DNA of 64,000 nucleotides from Cohaesibacter sp. ES.047 (GCF_900215505.1 NZ_LT907844.1:2638501-2702500); one strand, 5' to 3'; shown: positions 1 through 8,459, counted from the first letter of the stretch. Notes: generated from the letters alone by a model not told the origin. Made by a program: numbers and translations.

Positions 1-42
1 AAGACATGACGGACAAAAAGAATAGCCCAACAGAGGTATGTC

Positions 43-1092
43 ATGACGGCATTGGCACCGGTTTCGAACGAAGTTCAGCTTTCTCAGCCACAGAAGAGGA
101 AGTTCCGCGGCATTGACAAGGTGGCGGCTCTGATGCTCGGCATGGGCCAGACCAACGCCTCCAAAATGCTGCGCCATTTCGACAGCGATGAAATTCGGCT
201 GATCACACGCGCTGCGGCACAGCTAGGCAGTGTCAGCGCTAACGAAATGGAAGAGATCATCGAAGAATTCGTCGAGCAATTCTCCGACGGCTCGAGCCTT
301 TATGGATCGGTAAACGAGGTCCAGAAGCTCCTCACGGGCGTGTTGTCCGACGATGAAGTGTCTGACATCATGGCTGATGTCGCCGGTGCGTCCAACTGGT
401 CCATTTGGGACAGGATCTCGACCATCTCCGAAAGTGCGATTGCCAATTATCTGCGCAAGGAACATCCCCAGACAGCTGCTTTCATCCTGTCGCGCAGCAA
501 ACCCGCAGCAGCCGCCAAGATCATGAACCTGCTTCCGGCGGATCTGCGCAACCAGCTGATGCGTCGCATGCTGTCGATCAAGCCGATTGTGCAGGATGCC
601 TCAAGGGACATCGAAAAGGTATTGCACGAAGACTTCCTGCTGAACTTCTCGGGCAACATGGAGGCGGATACCTTCTCGCGTATGGCCAATATCCTCAACC
701 AGATGGAACGCGACCAGATGGAAGCGGCTCTGAACAATCTCGAGGATCGCCAGCCCAAATCGGCCGAAGCGCTCAAGAGCCTGCTCTTCACTTTCGACGA
801 TATCGTCAATCTTACGCCGCGCGCCCGCATGGCGATCTTCGATCAGATCAATTCCGATCAGATTGTCATGGCGCTCAAGGGGACGGATGTCAATCTCAGA
901 CAGTCCATCCTGTCGACCCTCGCAAGCCGGACACGGCGCATGGTCGAGCACGAACTGGCAAGCAGCCAGCCAGCGGCAGAACGAGACGTTCTGGCAGCCC
1001 GGCGCGAGATCACCGATCTCGCCCTGGAAATGGCCGGGCGCGGCGAAATCGATCTCAATCCGAAGCAGGAAGGAGGAGCCCTGTTGCAATAG
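43..1092 (+). CDS. fliG: Flagellar motor switch protein FliG
   Basis: FliG is the cytoplasmic ring protein of the flagellar switch. It couples the MS ring (FliF) to FliM/FliN and carries the torque surface that meets the stator. The 349-residue product has the three-part FliG architecture. The N-terminal FliF-binding domain contains 'KVAALMLGMG' near residue 27, the middle domain has the family EHPQ motif at residues 140-143, and the C-terminal charged domain ends around 'AARREITDLALEMAGRGEI'. An AGAGG-like ribosome site lies just before the ATG. It is the first complete gene of the window and lies 36 bp upstream of flhB, in the same direction. Length and motifs are normal, and the family assignment is secure. 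Confidence 0.95.
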   Translation: MTALAPVSNEVQLSQPQKRKFRGIDKVAALMLGMGQTNASKMLRHFDSDEIRLITRAAAQLGSVSANEMEEIIEEFVEQFSDGSSLYGSVNEVQKLLTGVLSDDEVSDIMADVAGASNWSIWDRISTISESAIANYLRKEHPQTAAFILSRSKPAAAAKIMNLLPADLRNQLMRRMLSIKPIVQDASRDIEKVLHEDFLLNFSGNMEADTFSRMANILNQMERDQMEAALNNLEDRQPKSAEALKSLLFTFDDIVNLTPRARMAIFDQINSDQIVMALKGTDVNLRQSILSTLASRTRRMVEHELASSQPAAERDVLAARREITDLALEMAGRGEIDLNPKQEGGALLQ

Positions 1093-1128
1093 TCACGACG
1101 CCCCCTTCACAAAACTGCGTGACCATAA

Positions 1129-2223
1129 ATGTCGGATGAAAACAAAGACAGCAAGACAGAAGAACCCACGGAGAAGAAGATCCGTGATGCCATCGAAAAG
1201 GGGAACATTCCGCTTTCGAAGGAAGTCAACGTCTTCTCTGGCATATTGGGCCTTCTCATCGTTCTGGGATATGCGATCAGCTCGCAAGTTTCGAGATTGT
1301 CGGTCGTCATGGGACGAATACTCGATGGAACAGGAGATATCCGAATTGAAAACCAAACGGATTTCATACAGCTCGCGAGTGCCGTCGGTATTGAAATTGC
1401 CCGGTTTCTCGTTGTTCCTGTCTCGATCTTTCTCGTCTTCGGGTTGGCCGCGACATGGTTTCAGCATCCACCGCAAGTGTCTTTCGAAAGACTTAAGCCT
1501 GATCTTTCGAAACTCTCTCCCGGCAAGGGCTTCAAACGCATGTTTGGCGCTCAGGGAGGAGTGGAGTTTCTCAAGGCTCTTGCCAAATTCATTATTCTTG
1601 CTGTTGTCATTGGCATTCTTTTGTCAAACGAGCGTCAGGTACTGGCCAACATGATGTTTACTGATCCCACTCTGCTGCCAGAAGAATTGCTCACGATTAC
1701 GATACGCCTGATTTCCGGGATCTGTGTCGCAATCATCGCGCTCGTCGCACTCGATGTCATCTGGGTGCGCGGTCACTGGCGGCGTGAACTGCGCATGAGC
1801 CGCAAGGAACTCAAGGACGAGTACAAGCAAACCGAAGGGGATCCGATGGTCAAGGGGCGTATGCGGTCTCTGGCTCGGGACAGGGCCCGCAATCGCATGA
1901 TGGCCTCTGTTCCGGAGGCGACCATTGTGATCGCAAACCCGACCCATTTCGCGGTTGCGCTGCGCTATGTTCACAATGATGACAAGGCACCGATGGTCGT
2001 TGCCAAGGGGCAGGACCTCATCGCTCTGAAAATTCGCCAGATCGCCGAAGACAACGACATTCCGGTGATTGAGGACATTCAGCTTGCACGGGCACTTTAC
2101 GCAAAGAGTGAAGTGGATATGCAGATCCCGCCACAGTTCTATCGTATTGTTGCGGAATTGCTATATTATGTATATACCGCTGATAACACTCAATCAAAAC
2201 CGGTTACGGGGACTTATGATTAA
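1129..2223 (+). CDS. flhB: Flagellar type III export switch protein FlhB
   Basis: FlhB is the inner-membrane export-gate component that switches substrate specificity from rod/hook to filament subunits. The 364-residue product has four membrane segments in its first half, at roughly 36-55, 88-108, 143-160 and 185-208. A cytoplasmic domain follows, with the self-cleaving NPTH motif at residues 270-273. The conserved start, 'KTEEPTEKKIRDAIEKGNIPLSKEV', is typical of the family. The stop codon overlaps the start of the next gene by 8 nt, so the two are probably translationally coupled. fliQ, fliR and flhA, which work with FlhB, are not adjacent and must lie elsewhere. Confidence 0.95.
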   Translation: MSDENKDSKTEEPTEKKIRDAIEKGNIPLSKEVNVFSGILGLLIVLGYAISSQVSRLSVVMGRILDGTGDIRIENQTDFIQLASAVGIEIARFLVVPVSIFLVFGLAATWFQHPPQVSFERLKPDLSKLSPGKGFKRMFGAQGGVEFLKALAKFIILAVVIGILLSNERQVLANMMFTDPTLLPEELLTITIRLISGICVAIIALVALDVIWVRGHWRRELRMSRKELKDEYKQTEGDPMVKGRMRSLARDRARNRMMASVPEATIVIANPTHFAVALRYVHNDDKAPMVVAKGQDLIALKIRQIAEDNDIPVIEDIQLARALYAKSEVDMQIPPQFYRIVAELLYYVYTADNTQSKPVTGTYD

Positions 2224-2716
2224 ACTGACCCGCAGTGCTCCCGCAGGTGAACGAACACAGTCCACACAGACCGGTAGTCATCAGGAGTGCCTGACGCGTG
2301 CCATCATGTGGGCTTTCGAGGACCTTGGCTCTGAATTGCGTTTGATCGATGTAGATCATCTCATCGCCTATATCCATTCTGAAGCCCATGGAAATATCCG
2401 GGACTTGATCGCGTCCTCAGCCGAATTGTTCTTCCGCGAGGGCACTGTCATCTACAGTGACAGCGCCGATATGGTTGTCGAATGGGGGGACGCACCACGG
2501 ATCATGCTTGATCTTGAGTTTCGCAACGCTGGCGTTGTCGTCAAATTCGAGATGCTGCTGGCCGCCTCGGTGACGGACATCAATCTGCAGGAACTCACCA
2601 TCGAGCAGCCCGCCGACTCTGTTCTGGACGAACTCGATTGTCTTGTTGACGCCTTGAAGGGTGCCCGTCTCAAGCCGGTCGCCACGGAGTGGTCACCCAA
2701 GTCCACGCTGAACTGA
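2216..2716 (+). CDS. Unrecognised protein between flhB and motE
   Basis: This gene codes for 166 residues and I do not recognise the family. Its ATG lies inside the last codons of flhB (8-nt overlap), which points to coupled translation and a role linked to flagella. The product is acidic and soluble, with no signal peptide or membrane segment. It has a helical middle part ('DVDHLIAYIHSEAHGNIRD') and then alternating hydrophobic residues that suggest beta strands ('ILDLEFRNAGVVVKFEML'). The same frame stays open upstream to 2069, but that part overlaps flhB and reads like an out-of-frame shadow. A small chaperone-like or export-accessory role is possible, but this is inference from position only. 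Confidence 0.7.
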   Translation: MIKLTRSAPAGERTQSTQTGSHQECLTRAIMWAFEDLGSELRLIDVDHLIAYIHSEAHGNIRDLIASSAELFFREGTVIYSDSADMVVEWGDAPRIMLDLEFRNAGVVVKFEMLLAASVTDINLQELTIEQPADSVLDELDCLVDALKGARLKPVATEWSPKSTLN

Positions 2717-2995
2717 ACCGACGCTCGGGCAGGCTCTGCCCGATGGCGCATCCGGGCGCGCCGCGTTGGCATCATGCCCGCCCCGCGCGGATCCAGATGG
2801 CCGGGTGCCGCAAAGGCACCCCCAAAGTCCCCTCCCTCTACGATAGCCAATTAAGCCTCCTTATCGTCTCGTTCGGTGGAACAATCCGGCCGGGAAGGGC
2901 ACCACATCAGCCTGACACAAGCTTTCCCGATCAAACTGCCTCCTGACCGTTCCATCTGCGCGTTCGTGAAAAATGCGCAAAAACGAGAGGCGCAA
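2717..2995. other. Intergenic stretch with two GC-rich hairpins
   Basis: No credible gene lies between the unrecognised gene and motE. Two perfect stem-loops are visible: a 7-bp stem with a 3-nt loop at 2726-2742, and a 7-bp stem (GGGTGCC/GGCACCC) with a 5-nt loop at 2803-2821. Neither is followed by a T-run, so they are not standard terminators. They may dampen or process the transcript. The promoter for motE, if separate, would lie in this stretch, but I see no strong -35/-10 pair. Confidence 0.4.
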
Positions 2996-3574
2996 ATGAT
3001 CAGCTTGTCAGGTTGGCTGACCCCAGCTCACCGAAATAACCGATTGATGCAGACCGGCCTTGTATTTGGCCTCTGCATGGCTGCCGCCGTCGTTTCCGCA
3101 GCGCCGGCGCCAAGCAACAAAAGCGATGTGGCCTCCAAAGTCGCGACCGCTGCCAGTGACGTCAATCAGAGCGATGCACGCAGTTACTGCGCCAACATCG
3201 CCGATGCAGCCAGAGAACAGCGGATCGCCTGGCAGTTGCACAATCTCGTTGCATTGCAGGCAGATATCGACGAGCGGACGCAGAAGCTAGAAGCCCTGCG
3301 CACGGATGTGCGCGCGTGGATCGAAAAAAGAGATCGAATTCTTGGTGAAGTGAAAGAGCACATCGTTTCGGTTTACGAGCGGATGCGTCCCGACGCCGCT
3401 GCGGAAAGCCTGGCCAGACTGGACAATGATGTCGCGATTGGCCTGTTGACTGGCATGCAGCCGCGCGTCGTCGGGAGCATTCTCAATGAAATGGAAGCGG
3501 ATCGCGCCTCGAGCCTGACCGAAGGCATGGCATCGCTTGTTGAACTGGACAAAGGAGAGTTGGCTGATGACTAG
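2996..3574 (+). CDS. motE: MotE-family periplasmic flagellar protein
   Basis: The 193-residue product has an N-terminal signal-like hydrophobic segment ('TGLVFGLCMAAAVVSAAPA', about residues 20-38). Next comes a coiled-coil stretch ('LQADIDERTQKLEALRTDVRAWIEKRDRIL'), then the MgtE-N-like module of this family ('VYERMRPDAAAESLARLDNDVAIGLLTGMQPRVVGSILNEMEADRA'). In Sinorhizobium, MotE is a periplasmic chaperone for the stator-associated protein MotC. The position next to flgH and fliL is typical of alphaproteobacterial flagellar clusters. The start at 2996 is chosen because GAGAGG lies just upstream and the signal segment follows; the frame also extends to 2876 without ribosome-site support. 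The last codons overlap the start of flgH by 8 nt. Confidence 0.8.
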   Translation: MISLSGWLTPAHRNNRLMQTGLVFGLCMAAAVVSAAPAPSNKSDVASKVATAASDVNQSDARSYCANIADAAREQRIAWQLHNLVALQADIDERTQKLEALRTDVRAWIEKRDRILGEVKEHIVSVYERMRPDAAAESLARLDNDVAIGLLTGMQPRVVGSILNEMEADRASSLTEGMASLVELDKGELADD

Positions 3575-4283
3575 TCACCTTGTCAAACCCGCTCTGGCGC
3601 TGCTGACCATCGTGACGCTCTCGGGCTGTTCGGATACCCTCAAGAGCATCCATGGAACACCGGAGCTGACCCCGGTCGGTCACGGGCTTCGCTATAAGGC
3701 GCTGCGCCCGCCATTGGCTCAATATCAGCCAACGCCGCGCAAAAGCTATCAATCGATGTGGGATTCCGAGCGCACCGAATTTTTCAAGGAACCACGGGCC
3801 AAGTCCATCGGAGATGTGCTCACGGTCGCGATCAATATTTCCGATCAGGCCAATCTCGACAACAAATCCGATCGCAGTCGTTCCTCCAACAACAATGCCG
3901 GGATCGACTTTGCGTTTGGTCTGTTCGGTTTCAGCGATCAAGGCGCGGGCGATCTCGACCTCGACTCGGCAATCGAAACCAACGGGCGCGGAGCGATCAA
4001 CCGCAGCGAGACCATCGACCTGCAAGTGGCCGCGATCGTTACCCAGAAGTTGCCCAATGGCAATCTGGTGATCTCCGGCTCGCAGGAAGTCCGCGTCAAT
4101 AACGAAGTACGCGTTCTCAATGTCGAGGGCATTGTACGAACCAGAGACATCGGGCCGGACAACACCATTACCTATGACAAGATTGCCGAAGCGCGCATTT
4201 CCTACGGTGGGCGTGGGCAGGTCACGGAAATGCAGCATCCTGGCTGGGGACAGCGGGTCTATGAAAAAATCGCGCCCTTCTGA
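3567..4283 (+). CDS. flgH: Flagellar L-ring lipoprotein FlgH
   Basis: FlgH forms the outer-membrane L-ring bushing around the flagellar rod. The 238-residue product starts with a lipoprotein signal ending in LSGC, with the lipidated Cys at residue 21. It contains family-typical segments such as 'AKSIGDVLTVAINISDQANLDN' and 'NLVISGSQEVRVNNEVRVLNVEGIVRTRDI', and ends in 'GRGQVTEMQHPGWGQRV'. I chose the ATG at 3567 because GGAG lies 8 nt upstream and the start overlaps the stop region of motE. An in-frame start at 3537 would add 10 residues before the lipoprotein signal and is less likely. Confidence 0.93.
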   Translation: MTSHLVKPALALLTIVTLSGCSDTLKSIHGTPELTPVGHGLRYKALRPPLAQYQPTPRKSYQSMWDSERTEFFKEPRAKSIGDVLTVAINISDQANLDNKSDRSRSSNNNAGIDFAFGLFGFSDQGAGDLDLDSAIETNGRGAINRSETIDLQVAAIVTQKLPNGNLVISGSQEVRVNNEVRVLNVEGIVRTRDIGPDNTITYDKIAEARISYGGRGQVTEMQHPGWGQRVYEKIAPF

Positions 4284-4389
4284 TCCAAAGATCGATCTCG
4301 TTTGGGACAGGGATGACGCATCCCTGCCTGACCCGGAAAGAACAGGTCGTAAAGACCGTGAAACTCAGCTCAACAGGAACGCAGCTGCA

Positions 4390-4896
4390 ATGACCGATCT
4401 CATGATACCTGCCGAAGGAGGCACTGCCTCGGCGGCACAACGTTCTGACCGGAGTGTCATCCCGGTTGTTCTTATTCTCACCTTGATGGCTGCGGGTGCC
4501 GGAGCCCTTGCCGGCATGAATCTTGTCGACCAGACCCGGTTGGCCGTGCTCAAGACCGAACGGCATCAGAGCGATGACGGCATCGTCCCGATCTATGAAA
4601 GCACCGGCTATATTCAGGCGATCAAGCCAGTCGTGGCCAATCTTGCCGATCCGAAGAATGTGTTCGTTCGCATTCAGGGCACTGTCATCTTCAAAAAGGA
4701 AGACGTCAAAGACGCTCCGGTTCTGGTGAGCAAGATCGAAAGTGATATCTCCGCCTACATCCGGACCTTGACGCTGGTTGACATCGAGGGAGCCGGCGGT
4801 CTGCGGCATTTGCGAGAGGATCTCAATCACCGTGCCCAGATCCGGACCGAAGGCAAGGTCAACGAGTTCATTCTCGAAACGATGGTGGTCCAGTGA
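4390..4896 (+). CDS. fliL: Flagellar basal-body-associated protein FliL
   Basis: FliL is a single-pass inner-membrane protein that surrounds or stabilises the stator. One membrane segment ('VIPVVLILTLMAAGAGALAGM') is followed by the periplasmic FliL domain, which ends in the family-like 'LREDLNHRAQIRTEGKVNEFILETMVVQ'. The start is ambiguous. The ATG at 4390 gives 168 residues, a normal length, with AGGA about 11 nt upstream. An ATG at 4261 would give 211 residues and overlap flgH by 23 nt, adding a charged low-complexity leader. The stop codon overlaps the GTG start of fliP (GTGA). Confidence 0.85.
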   Translation: MTDLMIPAEGGTASAAQRSDRSVIPVVLILTLMAAGAGALAGMNLVDQTRLAVLKTERHQSDDGIVPIYESTGYIQAIKPVVANLADPKNVFVRIQGTVIFKKEDVKDAPVLVSKIESDISAYIRTLTLVDIEGAGGLRHLREDLNHRAQIRTEGKVNEFILETMVVQ

Positions 4897-5636
4897 AACG
4901 TCTAGTCGTATTTATCGGGTTTTTGCTTCTTTTGATCTCGCCCGCGAGCGCTCAGGTGCCGGACTTGCGCGACCTGTTGCCTGTCGGTGAAGCGTCCGCG
5001 AGCGGGCGCATGGTGCAGATGATCGCCCTTCTGACCGTTCTGTCACTGGCACCCGGCTTGTTGATCATGGTCACCAGTTTTATTCGCTTTGCTGTTGCCT
5101 TTTCTTTTCTGCGTTCGGGTCTTGGCCTTCAGACCACGCCCTCGAACATCGTCTTCATCAGCCTGGCGCTGTTCATGACCTTCTATGTGATGGCTCCGAC
5201 CTTCGATCAGGCATGGCGCAATGGCCTCAAGCCGCTGATGGACAATCAAATCACGGAAGAGCAGGCGTACGAGAAGGTGTCACAGCCGTTCCGGGAGTTC
5301 ATGCTCGATCATGTCAGGGAGAAGGATCTTGCCCTGTTCAACGATCTTGCCGCCGCGCGTCTGACAGGGGTCGCCGTTGATGACCCGAACAATGTCGAGA
5401 TGCGTGTGCTGATCCCGTCTTTCATGATTTCCGAATTGCGGCGGGGGTTCGAAATCGGCTTCCTCGTGGTATTGCCGTTTCTCGTCATCGACCTGATCGT
5501 TGCGACCCTGACCATGTCCATGGGTATGATGATGCTGCCACCAACCGTCATCTCGCTGCCCTTCAAGGCCCTGTTCTTCATTCTGATTGACGGCTGGAAC
5601 ATTCTGGTCGGGGGCTTGATCCGCTCATTCTTCTGA
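4893..5636 (+). CDS. fliP: Flagellar export gate protein FliP
   Basis: FliP is the main subunit of the FliPQR export gate. The 247-residue product begins with a cleavable signal ('RLVVFIGFLLLLISPASAQ'), as is usual for FliP. It contains the conserved 'LLIMVTSFIRFAVAFSFLRSGLG' and 'ISLALFMTFYVMAPTFD', and near the end 'MGMMMLPPTVISLPFKALFFILIDGWNILVGGL'. The start codon is GTG and overlaps the fliL stop by 4 nt. A strong terminator follows the gene, so it closes the fliG-fliP transcription unit. Confidence 0.95.
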   Translation: MKRLVVFIGFLLLLISPASAQVPDLRDLLPVGEASASGRMVQMIALLTVLSLAPGLLIMVTSFIRFAVAFSFLRSGLGLQTTPSNIVFISLALFMTFYVMAPTFDQAWRNGLKPLMDNQITEEQAYEKVSQPFREFMLDHVREKDLALFNDLAAARLTGVAVDDPNNVEMRVLIPSFMISELRRGFEIGFLVVLPFLVIDLIVATLTMSMGMMMLPPTVISLPFKALFFILIDGWNILVGGLIRSFF

Positions 5637-5663
5637 TTTGTTGCCTGCCCTGCAGCTAAACCT

Positions 5664-5701
5664 GCCGCCATTCACTCAGCGTGAATGGCGGCTTTTTTTT
5701 T
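5664..5701 (+). terminator. Rho-independent terminator after fliP
   Basis: A perfect 12-bp stem (5664-5675 with 5681-5692) encloses a 5-nt loop and is followed by about nine T residues. It lies 28 bp after the fliP stop and separates the two flagellar operons. Confidence 0.93.
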
Positions 5702-5794
5702 GTCTCAAGCTCGCTTGGCGCCATGGCAGAGCTTGAGTTCATTGGCTTTTTCGCGCCGCAAATTATGCAGGATTGTTTGGAAAATTTGAATAGA

Positions 5795-5820
5795 ATTGAA
5801 AATAATATATATATTTCAAT
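5795..5820. promoter_or_regulatory. AT-rich inverted repeat upstream of flgB
   Basis: A 26-bp imperfect palindrome has outer arms ATTGAAA (5795-5801) and TTTCAAT (5814-5820) around an alternating A/T core. It lies about 80 bp before flgB in an otherwise AT-rich leader. It is a candidate binding site for the flagellar regulator encoded at 10.5 kb, or part of the flgB promoter. No function is shown by the sequence itself. Confidence 0.4.
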
Positions 5821-5897
5821 AAGATAGATAAGCTTGGAAAGCTTCGGGCAAGTTTGGTCCGCTAAATATTGATCATCGAAACAGTCGGAGAGTGACG

Positions 5898-6281
5898 ATG
5901 GATCCTGTCTATATCATGAAGTTGGCAAACCAGCATCAGAACTGGCTGTCCGTTCGCGAAGCGACCGTGGCCCAAAATGTCGCCAATGCCAACACCCCCG
6001 GATATCAGGCCAGGGACGTCGAATCCTTCACGGCACTGTTTGACAAGGCACAGGTCAACATGCGCAGCACCCAGCCGGGGCACATGTCTGCGCTCGAACA
6101 CACCGAACGCACCGGGGACGTTGAAAAGAAAGACAGCTGGGACGTCACCTATTCCGGCAACTCGGTGTCTCTTGAACAGGAAATGATGAAGGTCAACGAG
6201 ATCGCGCGCGATCACACCCTGACGACCAGTGTCATGAAGTCAATGCACAAAATGATGCTTCTGAGCGCAAAGGTACAATAA
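5898..6281 (+). CDS. flgB: Flagellar proximal rod protein FlgB
   Basis: FlgB forms the part of the proximal rod next to the MS ring. The 127-residue product carries the rod-family signature 'VREATVAQNVANANTPGYQARDV' near residues 27-49. It ends with the amphipathic helix 'NEIARDHTLTTSVMKSMHKMMLLSAKVQ', typical of rod proteins that polymerise through their termini. The ATG at 5898 is preceded by CGGAGAG; a GTG two codons upstream is also in frame. It is the first gene of the flgBC-fliE-flgGAI operon and shares one base with flgC. Confidence 0.93.
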   Translation: MDPVYIMKLANQHQNWLSVREATVAQNVANANTPGYQARDVESFTALFDKAQVNMRSTQPGHMSALEHTERTGDVEKKDSWDVTYSGNSVSLEQEMMKVNEIARDHTLTTSVMKSMHKMMLLSAKVQ

Positions 6282-6700
6282 TGATTGATCCGATCTCAGC
6301 TACATTCCAGATTTCTTCCAACGGGTTGTCGGCACAGGCGCAGCGCTTGCGCGTCATCTCGGAAAACCTGGCCAACGCCCAGTCGACCGGCGAAACCGCT
6401 GGCTCCGACCCCTACCGCCGCAAGACGGTAACGTTCAAAAGCGAAATGGACCGGGCAACCGGAGCCGATCTCGTCCAGATCAAGGACATCGGCCAAGACA
6501 AGGCCCCGTTTCGCATCGAGTATGACCCCGGACATCCGGCTGCGGATGAAAACGGTCGGGTCAAACTTCCCAACGTGAATACAATGATCGAACTGTCGGA
6601 CATGCGTGAAGCAAACCGCAGTTACGAAGCAAACCTCAAAGTGATTTCTCAAACGCGCAGCATGGTGTTGCGTACAATTGATCTGCTTAGGAGCTCATGA
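6281..6700 (+). CDS. flgC: Flagellar proximal rod protein FlgC
   Basis: FlgC is the second proximal-rod subunit. The 139-residue product has the rod motif 'AQRLRVISENLANAQSTGETAGSDPYRRKTV' and the C-terminal 'MREANRSYEANLKVISQTRSMVLRTIDLLRSS', both diagnostic. It overlaps flgB by 1 nt (TAATG) and fliE by 4 nt (ATGA), so the three rod genes are translationally coupled. Confidence 0.95.
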   Translation: MIDPISATFQISSNGLSAQAQRLRVISENLANAQSTGETAGSDPYRRKTVTFKSEMDRATGADLVQIKDIGQDKAPFRIEYDPGHPAADENGRVKLPNVNTMIELSDMREANRSYEANLKVISQTRSMVLRTIDLLRSS

Positions 6701-7041
6701 TGATTGACGCAATCAATTCCCTTTCCAGCATGACTAGCAACAGCATTGGCACGCAGGGCGTGACAGAAAGCCGGTTCGTTAACACCGAGCAGGCGAATGC
6801 TATCGCTGACGTTGACGAGACCGGAAAGTCCTTCACCGACTATTTCGCAAAAGTTTCAAGCGATGCGATCGCCACGATCAAACAGGGCGAAAGCGCCTCC
6901 ATTGCCGGGATTCAGGGTAAGGAGTCCGTGCAGAATGTTGTGCAGGCCGTGATGGATGCCGAACTCACCCTTCAGAGCGCCATCGCCATTCGCAACAAGA
7001 TCGTGAGCGCCTATCAGGAAGTCAGCCGCATGGCGATCTGA
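6697..7041 (+). CDS. fliE: Flagellar hook-basal body junction protein FliE
   Basis: FliE joins the MS ring to the rod. The 114-residue product ends with the family signature 'VQNVVQAVMDAELTLQSAIAIRNKIVSAYQEVSRMAI'. Length is normal. The ATG overlaps the flgC stop by 4 nt. A 54-bp gap separates it from flgG. Confidence 0.93.
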   Translation: MMIDAINSLSSMTSNSIGTQGVTESRFVNTEQANAIADVDETGKSFTDYFAKVSSDAIATIKQGESASIAGIQGKESVQNVVQAVMDAELTLQSAIAIRNKIVSAYQEVSRMAI

Positions 7042-7095
7042 GCGGGAACCGCGCTATTCAGTCCAGTTTTTTGATCATCACCTGAGGATAGGTCC

Positions 7096-7884
7096 ATGAA
7101 ATCTCTCGCTATCGCAGCGACCGGCATGAGTGCCCAGCAGCTCAATGTTGAAGTCATTGCCAACAATATTGCCAACATGAACACCACCGGCTTCAAACGT
7201 GCCCGTGCCGAGTTTACCGATTTGCTCTATCAGGCCGAGCGTGTGCAGGGCATTCCCAACCGCACTGGCGAGGATCCGATCCCCGAAGGTGCGCAGCTTG
7301 GTCTGGGTGTCCGCACTGCTGCCATCCGCAACCTTCACACGCAGGGCAACCTCGACAACACCGGTAACGATTTCGATATGGCGATTGATGGCCGCGGCTG
7401 GTTTGTCGTGACCAACGCCGAAGGGGAGACACTCTACACCCGCGCCGGGGCCTTCAACACCAACGGGGAAGGGCGCCTTGTGACCGCCGATGGCTATCCG
7501 GTCGAACCGGCAATTGTGTTCCCGTCCGATACCGTTGACGTGCAGATCAACGAAGACGGCGAAGTCTATGCGCTGCTTGATAGCCAGACCAACCCGCAGA
7601 AACTTGGCCAGCTTCAGATGGCGGTCTTTGCCAACGATGCTGGTCTTGAAGCCAAGGGTGGCAACCTCTTCAAGGAAACCAACGCCTCTGGTACACCCAT
7701 TGATGGCGTGCCTGGGGATGCTGGCTTTGGCCGGATCCGGCAAGGCTATCTTGAAACCTCCAACGTTGATCCGGTCAAGGAAATCACTTCCCTGATCAAC
7801 GCCCAGCGCGGCTATGAGATGAATTCGAAGGTCATTAAGGCCGCCGATGACATGGCCGGGGTCGTGACGCAAGGCATCCGCTGA
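7096..7884 (+). CDS. flgG: Flagellar distal rod protein FlgG
   Basis: FlgG is the distal rod subunit. The 262-residue product begins with the rod/hook signature '[38 protein letters not shown]'. It contains '[14 protein letters not shown]' and ends with '[32 protein letters not shown]'-like residues (written [14 protein letters not shown] in this protein). Its length matches FlgG rather than the shorter FlgF, which is absent from this cluster. The stop overlaps the flgA start by 1 nt. Confidence 0.95.
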   Translation: MKSLAIAATGMSAQQLNVEVIANNIANMNTTGFKRARAEFTDLLYQAERVQGIPNRTGEDPIPEGAQLGLGVRTAAIRNLHTQGNLDNTGNDFDMAIDGRGWFVVTNAEGETLYTRAGAFNTNGEGRLVTADGYPVEPAIVFPSDTVDVQINEDGEVYALLDSQTNPQKLGQLQMAVFANDAGLEAKGGNLFKETNASGTPIDGVPGDAGFGRIRQGYLETSNVDPVKEITSLINAQRGYEMNSKVIKAADDMAGVVTQGIR

Positions 7885-8396
7885 TGACTGAGCTTCGTCC
7901 ATCATCCCCTGAGAGCCATGCATGGCCGAAACGCAGGCTTGCAGGAGCAGCTATCGCTCTGGCATTCGGGGTTGGAATGCTCGCCTCATACGCTGAGGCC
8001 GCGTCCCGTGTTGTCAGTCTGCCTGTCCCCAAGGTCACCCTCAAGCGCGGAGACGTCATCAATCTCACGGTGCTTGAGCAAAAGTCTTTTCAGGCAAACA
8101 GGATCGACCGGTTCAACATCGTGCCCAAAAGCGGCGAGCTATTGGGCAAGGAAGTGACGCGTGAATTGATCGCGGGCATGCCAATCCATCGGGCCGCCGT
8201 TGCTCACCGCGAGATCATCAAGCGCGGTGCTCCTGCGCAACTGATTTTTCGGGAACAGGGTCTGAATATCATTGCCTATGTGGAACCGCTTGAAGATGGC
8301 GTCATCGGTGATGTCATCCGTGTTCGCAATCTCGATTCTGGCCTGATCGTAAGCGGTGTGGTTCAGCCTGATGGCACAATTTCCATCGGTCCATGA
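7884..8396 (+). CDS. flgA: Flagellar P-ring assembly chaperone FlgA (short form)
   Basis: FlgA is a periplasmic chaperone for assembly of the FlgI P-ring. The 170-residue product has an N-terminal signal segment ending near 'MLASYAEAAS' and then an SAF-type domain ('VVSLPVPKVTLKRGDVINLTVLEQKSF', 'GKEVTRELIAGMPIHRAAVAHREIIKRG'). The C-terminal half includes 'LIFREQGLNIIAYVEPLEDGVIGDVIRVRNLDSGLIVSGVV'. The short length is usual in Rhizobiales compared with about 220 residues in enterics. It lies directly upstream of its client flgI, as is common. Confidence 0.93.
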   Translation: MTELRPSSPESHAWPKRRLAGAAIALAFGVGMLASYAEAASRVVSLPVPKVTLKRGDVINLTVLEQKSFQANRIDRFNIVPKSGELLGKEVTRELIAGMPIHRAAVAHREIIKRGAPAQLIFREQGLNIIAYVEPLEDGVIGDVIRVRNLDSGLIVSGVVQPDGTISIGP

Positions 8397-8410
8397 AATT
8401 TTAGGCCGCC

Positions 8411-8459
8411 AAACAGGGCCATGAAACAGGGCCAAGAAACAGGGCCAAAAAACAGGGAA
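8411..8459 (+). repeat. 13-bp tandem repeat between flgA and flgI
   Basis: About 3.7 copies of a 13-bp unit (AAACAGGGCC plus three variable bases) sit between the flgA stop and the flgI start. Full copies begin at 8411, 8424 and 8437, and a partial copy at 8450. The last copy supplies the purine-rich GGGAAAGG sequence that probably serves as the flgI ribosome site. The unit is not a multiple of three, but it lies upstream of the chosen start, so changes in copy number would alter the leader and not the protein. Confidence 0.9.

Noticed and set aside
2689-2946. Open frame in the gap before motE
   Set aside because: Proline- and arginine-rich translation through two hairpins, no ribosome site, overlaps the preceding gene.
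7078-7923. 281-codon minus-strand frame over flgG
   Set aside because: Antisense to a certain flagellar gene; no family resemblance.
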